Shown here: in pieces, positions 58,758 to 64,000 of the stretch | How the letters are laid out: each line of letters starts with the position of its first letter | Position numbering within the stretch: the first letter of the stretch is position 1 | Origin: Onthophagus taurus | Taxonomy: Eukaryota; Arthropoda; Insecta; Coleoptera; Scarabaeidae | Reading direction: 5' to 3' | Length of the DNA: 64,000 nt | NCBI RefSeq assembly: GCF_036711975.1 | Contig: NC_091976.1 | Span: forward strand, 13,330,001-13,394,000 | The notes under the pieces: model-generated | Databases searched by the model: none | What the model saw: the letters and a program-made list of their open reading frames with translations, nothing else | Told to the model about the DNA's origin: nothing | Translations under genes and position numbers: made by a program

Positions 58758-61329
58758 ATATCTCTTTTGAACTTTTTCGAAGTTTGTGAACAACTTTAAA
58801 TATTGATTAAACGTTTTTAATGATTGTAATTCGTCAAAAATTAAAAACCTATTATTAGAAATGGTTTATTATCATGTAACTTAGTTGAATTAAATTGCAA
58901 CGTCTATAAAGTAATTTACTAAAAGCATTTAAATGCAAATTGCGACGCTATGAAGTAAATATGCGGAATTGCCCCGATTTGAAATGTATTTGTGAAAGGT
59001 GCAAAGAAAATTATTTCATATGTGAACGTTGTTTTCAATCCTAGAAACTAATATTTATTATATTGATTTCGCTTCAACTTATTTTTATATGAGAAATGAA
59101 TCTGATTCAAATGAAATAAACACCTAATCAAAATTTTAATTTTCATACCAAACCCACTTCTTACCACATAATAATAATAACAATAAGGCGGATGTTAAAG
59201 GTCACAAACTAACAATAATTCTTAAAGTGTTGCAATTTCAACATCCGCCTGTCTGCGTTCGTTTTAGTTCAAAATTATCTTTAACAGACGAAAACGGACA
59301 GGCAATTGTGTTAAATTTTTTATTTTTCTCTTCAACAATGTCACGTCACGGTAAAATCTCACCGGACCATCTCACGTAATTTACAGTTACAATGGTCCGA
59401 CGTCTGATGGTCGGCTGACGGCAGAGAGCTGAACCTTCTCGACATAGCTAAGAGACTCGTTCTTGCGTAAATGTTAAATCTTTGACCTCTCTCGCGAAGT
59501 TTGCTTTCGTTTACGACAAAAAAAAAGTGTAGTTATGTAACGAAAAACAAAAATTTACCCTTTTCTGTTTAAGCTAATGTCTAAGGTAAAAAATAATGGC
59601 GGAGACGAATTTTTAAGAAATTGTTACGTAAAAGATAGGGTAAATTTAGAAAGTTGTAATTTTGATTTCAAATGTCACCTTTATCATCTATTTCTCGTTA
59701 GAGATTCGAATTATTGAGAATGTAATAAATTTAATACGAACCAATAATAACGATACTTGGATTGTGGTTAACGTATTAAATATAATATGAAGCCGTAGTA
59801 TTTTATTCGTTAACACTTTTATTAGTACTTATTAACACGTTGATGATCATGTTACGTGTGTTAATTATTATGAAATAATTAAAATTCAACCTTTTCATCT
59901 TAATTTCAAATTCAGATCAAAATTTCACATAAATCTTGCACAAGCGTTGATCGATAATTTAAATTTAAGATGTTTACTTTCATTTTTTTCATGGTCGAAT
60001 TAAAGACGTTCCAATTATTGTTTAAACGTTTAAGGTTATGCCAATTACGTTCGATCCATTTAGCAATACAAGAAAAGAATACCTTGAAAATAACAACGTC
60101 TTCTAAAACACGTTATACATCACTGTATGTTTATTATCTATCGACAGATCTACAGGTTTCATCTCTTAATTGGGCACTTAATAAACTGTAGAGTACTAAG
60201 AATTTTAAAACAAGGTTATTTAATCAAGAAGCCCGAAGGTTTCTGTTGAAACCGTTTACTTGCCACATAAGAAATTAGAAAAATGGGAAAATTTTTGATT
60301 GTTGTTTTCTAATTTCCGGTAAAAACGAAATTGTCGCACATAATAACAATCGCTGGGAAAAAAGCGGTTATTTTCAGATAATAATGAATGAGGTGTGCTT
60401 TGATGACGAAACAGAGTTGTTACATGTTACAAAATGAGGCGTGTCGCTTTCTTTTTCATTCGACTTTATGAAGTTTGTTACGTAAAATGAGTAAAACAAA
60501 AATGTCATTGAAAAGAAAATTGCATTAAAAATGAGAGAATAAAATTAAACTTAATCGTTTATGATTTCATCATAAAATCGCAAGTTATCATTTTAAAATA
60601 ATTAAAATTGGCTAATAATTAAATTTTATTGCTTTTGCATAAATAAAGAGAGAAATTTCAAAATATTAAATCTTTTAAAACACAATTTCTTTATTTCTTA
60701 ATCATAAGTAAAACCACATCACTTTTACATTTCTATTTTTTACAATATACTCAAAGTTCACATTGAAATCAAATGATAATTTATTTATAGAATATAACGA
60801 AATGATTTTATTTATTGTTTTAGTTATGAATGTTATAGAATATAATAAGCAAGTGATTATAACACAGATTTGTTGAAAATATATCAAGACCGAGAAGTTC
60901 ATGTTTAATGTGTTTAGAATACAGGTGTTCCAATATTATTGTTGATAAAAAGTAATAATAAACAGGGTTGAAGGTTCCAGGTTGAAAATAGTTAAAGCTT
61001 AAAGCACTAGTAATATGCCTTGGGCCACGACGGACTTTACGGAAATGACCCACGCAAAGGAAAGGATTACAGATTTAAAAATAGACTTCTATGGATCCAA
61101 GAAACGCAGAAAAAATGTAAATAACAAAAAGAATACGACGCTAATATACAAAGTGTCTTTCAATTGCTTGGCCAAATTTCATATGGAACAAAACTACAAA
61201 AAAAGATCTTATAAATATGTGTCTCGAAATGTTTCCTTAAAAAGTTACGCATGAATTCCAAAATTGTGATTAAACAGTAACAATTTCACCAAGAACAAAT
61301 TTCACATCATTTATTTAGGATTTTGCTAT
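58758..61329. other. AT-rich intergenic DNA
   Basis: About 2.6 kb with no gene, repeat or RNA that I can support. The 59330-59480 part is less AT-rich and repeats CTCACCGGACCATCTCACG/ATGGTCCGACG-like strings with some inverted character; it might be a promoter or 5' UTR, but there is no adjacent coding exon to tie it to. Confidence 0.35.
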
Positions 61330-62166
61330 AGTTAGAGGTACAGCAAGGCTTGGCACCGTCAAACCGTTGATTGTCGAACTTGCTCAAGAATTCCGAGGCT
61401 ATCCTGGACTACACGAAAACTATAACGCATTCGGTCTGGAAGATTTGAGGAGGAGAGTCTGGAGGATGTAGTGGCCCCGCAACTGGCCTACCTCTGCCAA
61501 TCCAATGATTCGAAAAGTATTATAAACTTGGTCTGCAGTAACGCCATTGTTTCACGTGCTGTGTGGCAGGTCGCACCGTCTTGTTGGAAAAACATGTCCT
61601 CCACATCAATGACATCCAATTCGGGCCACAAAAGTTCCCTTAACATTTCGCGATACCGCACACTATTAACAGTTTGCGCATTTCCAGCCGCATTTTCAAA
61701 GAAATAAGGTCCAATCACTCCGCCAGTGCAAAATGCACACCAAACAGTTACTCGCGGTGGATGTATTGGTTGATTGAGTACCACACGAGGATTTTCAGCA
61801 CCCCAAATTCGACAGTTTTGTTTATTTACGTATCCGTCGAGTTGAAAATGTGCCTCATCTGAAAAAATGATTTTCTTCGAAACGTCCACATTAATTTGAT
61901 GATGTTCCAACACCCAATCAACAAATCCACGGCGCTGCGCATGGTCCCTTGGCTTGACTTCTTGCACCAATTGAACCTTGTACGCGTGCAAATGCAGATC
62001 TTTTACCAAAATGCGTTGCATAGTGCTTCTGGAAATGTTTAATTCTTGACCACGATACCGAATGGAAGTTCCTGGATTCTCGACCACAGATCCCTTACTG
62101 TGGCTATGTTTTCAAGTGACCGACAAGGACGACGACGAACATTGATCTTCTGATCCACCAGCATAA
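61330..62166 (-). pseudogene. Mariner-like transposase, damaged
   Basis: Minus strand: N-terminal INVRRRPCRSLENIATVR, a frame change near 62090, then GTSIRYRGQELNISRSTMQ (second HTH), the first catalytic Asp in IIFSDEAHFQLDGYVNKQN, TVWCAFCTGGVIGPYFF, and the second Asp in MFFQQDGATCHTARE. The third catalytic block, expected at about 61330-61490, is scrambled. The frame 61488-62087 is otherwise intact. Confidence 0.85.
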
Positions 62167-62483
62167 ATTTGGTCTCAAATTTTGTAATTGTAACTCGTAT
62201 TAATAAAATGGTGGCAAATTTAAATCTTGTTGGGACACCCTTTATAAGTACTCCATAGCAACAAGGCTAAAATGTGGTAGAGCATCGTCAAGCATGAACC
62301 ATGTATGTATGTATGGTACGGGGAGTGCGTATTCTATACGCGGAACCTAGGCCCCAACGGGCCCTTTCTACATCCTCCTCTAAGAGGTCTGAGATGTTAT
62401 ACGAGTTTATCTCGATTTTGGCATGAACCATAATCACGGCGTGTTTCCAAGGGAACATCATCAAGTAAAGACGGTAGATCATA
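62167..62483. other. Spacer between two mariner relics
   Basis: Contains the 5' flank of the relic above and no coding region. Confidence 0.4.
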
Positions 62484-62990
62484 TTAGAAAAAAATGATGT
62501 AAGTTTGCCCAATTAATCTGTCTGGTAAAAATAATGGTCCTATTAAATAATCGCCAACAACGCCAGCCCAGATGTTAGTTGAAAAAGTTTGTTGATGTCT
62601 TGAATGTCTAATCGCGTGACGATTTTCCTTACTAAATTTTGCTTCATATGTAAAAAAGCACATGGATTGGAAGTTCGGAATGATGCACTGTTGCAGAAAC
62701 CAGTTACAAAATAGCATTCGTGATCGAAAATCTGCTTCATTAACTCCCTACACTAGCCGTATGTGGTATGGGTTCATGCACCAGTCTGCATACTATACTA
62801 TGCGAAGAACTACTTCTAAAGATAATTTCCTGGTAGAATTCTTCGCAATTCTATAGAGTACGTCTTCTTGCAACGCTTGTATTCTGGTGCTTATTGGAAC
62901 TCCACAATCTGAAGTATTCCGTTTAAAATAACCTGTCTCCCGAAAACATTAATGGATTGCCGAAAAAGTCCCTTTAGTTCGACATCTTCA
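62484..62990 (-). pseudogene. Second mariner-like transposase relic
   Basis: The minus strand preserves FSKENRHAIRHSRHQQTFSTNIWAGVVGDYLIGPLFLPDRL, the segment between the first and second catalytic Asp of insect mariner-like transposases; upstream are shifted fragments (SINVFGRQ, YSIELRRILPG). It is a different family from the neighbour at 61330. Confidence 0.65.
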
Positions 62991-63169
62991 ATTCGGAAAT
63001 GTTTCGGCATAAAGCCATCGAGTCAAATTACTGTTATCATCTGCTCGCCTGTACATGAAATGTATGCCATTTCTTCGTTAGAATAATTCATAACTAGTTT
63101 TCAAAATGTAACACTATTTTTGTCTGACAATTTAATTAAGAATTTTTTTTACAATTTTGTTAAATACAC

Positions 63170-64000
63170 AACGTTGGTCAAGTTTGGAGAAAGATCAAAG
63201 GGCGGAAGCAGACGTCGGTATCCTTATAAATAGAACATATAAAAATGAAATAGAAAGCTGCAATTACGTCTCGGAAAGAATATATGCTTAAAAATAACAA
63301 TAGACCACCGTAAGTTGAACATTGTCTCTATTTACTGTTCTGACGATTGTAAACCAAGGAACGAAAGAGAATATTTCTTTGAGGCGCTACAGCATACAGT
63401 AAACTCAACCCCAAGAAGTACAACTAATACTTTTAGGCGACTTAGCACGTATTGGTAATAAAGTAGTCCGGAGACGAAGAACATTTTAATAACAATGAAG
63501 AACTGGTCATAAATTTCTGCTCTTATAATGCACTTCGAATAAATAATACGTATTTTGGATACAAAGATCAGTATAAATACACTTTTCAAAACATTAGGGG
63601 TCAAAAATTTGCGATTAGGTTTCGTAGTAACCAATAGACACAAACACTCAACACAAATGATACCGATGTTTGAACATTAAATTCGGTAAATGTTGGCAGT
63701 GAACACAGATTGCTACTGGGAAATTTTCGAATCAAAATAATAACTAGAAAAACCAGAACGAACGACTATAGAAAAACTAAAACAGAATTATTATGGAATG
63801 TGTCACCTAAGGGTCTATATAGAAATAGATTAAAGGAGAACACAAATATAGAAAACGCAGCGACGGTAGCACTAGGAAAACCACCTATCATAGTAAGCAG
63901 CAACAGAGGTAACAACAGAATACCGTGGTTTTGCCAAGAAATAAAAAATAAATGTAAGGAAAAACAAAAGACCTATTTAAACTCCAGAATACTAAAACCC
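63170..64000 (+). pseudogene. LINE endonuclease-domain relic, runs off the window
   Basis: Plus strand with frame shifts: NIVSIYCSDDC and NEREYFFEALQHTV, a GDLAR-like segment (the GDFN motif), NNEELVINFCSYNALRINNTYF, YTFQNIRGQ, VVTNR, then SEHRLLLGNF (the S-D-H motif, here with Glu for Asp). This is an APE-type endonuclease of an RTE-like LINE. Its RT would lie beyond 64000. Confidence 0.7.

Noticed and set aside
59270..59530. Possible promoter or 5' exon with CTCACCGGACC-like inverted strings
   Set aside because: No adjacent coding exon, no clear core promoter element; left as unexplained intergenic sequence.

Overview
This window is a stretch of a eukaryotic, almost certainly insect, genome (my guess is a beetle, low confidence). 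It is AT-rich, has short GT-AG introns and only four host genes, and most of the rest is transposable-element DNA. Nothing bacterial, no CRISPR array and no recognisable tRNA or rRNA gene was seen.

Host genes: (i) a small two-exon minus-strand gene at 903-1357 that joins a signal peptide to a dynein-light-chain (LC8)-like domain; (ii) an RBM28/Nop4-type nucleolar RNA-binding protein at 14972-16826 (+); (iii) a complete six-exon PRMT3-type arginine methyltransferase at 41642-51793 (+), whose fourth intron is 8.2 kb long and packed with dead DNA transposons; (iv) the last three exons of an alpha-galactosidase / alpha-N-acetylgalactosaminidase at 52147-52947 (-), tail to tail with PRMT3, its upstream exons not visible here.

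Mobile DNA: three full-length Ty3/Gypsy elements, each with LTRs that look identical and an exact 4-bp target duplication: A (7023-12230, +, gag-pol), B (17414-25371, -, errantivirus-like gag-pol plus a short env) and C (28327-38300, +, gag-pol plus an env remnant). Each landed in an older element: A in a small intron of a CGGBP1/hAT-like relic, B in codons 3-4 of a hAT/ZMYM-like relic, and C inside a 2.85-kb PIF/Harbinger element (27624-40455). Around them are Tc1/mariner copies (2719-4668, 12614-13863, 46845-48407 and fragments near 14.0, 26.0-27.0, 61.3-62.9 kb), a MULE with a SWIM finger (43116-45540), a GTF2IRD2-like hAT (48.8-49.7 kb), a piggyBac (54363-56446) split by a hAT MITE, and several LINE relics (2.5-5.4, 56.5-57.2, 58.2-58.8, 63.2-64.0 kb).

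Most interesting: the Pol polyprotein of element C carries, between RNase H and integrase, a complete macrodomain of the OARD1/TARG1 (Poa1p-like) class with both residues of the TARG1 catalytic dyad in place at the same 41-residue spacing. This predicts an ADP-ribosyl hydrolase travelling in a young retrotransposon. Element B has a diverged sequence at the same place in Pol that aligns with it but lacks both catalytic residues. All three elements express Pol in the -1 frame and have in-phase slippery heptamers in the gag/pol overlap (A GGGAAAT, B GGGAAAC, C TTTAAAC). A and C also have a hairpin, and probably a pseudoknot, at the usual distance downstream.
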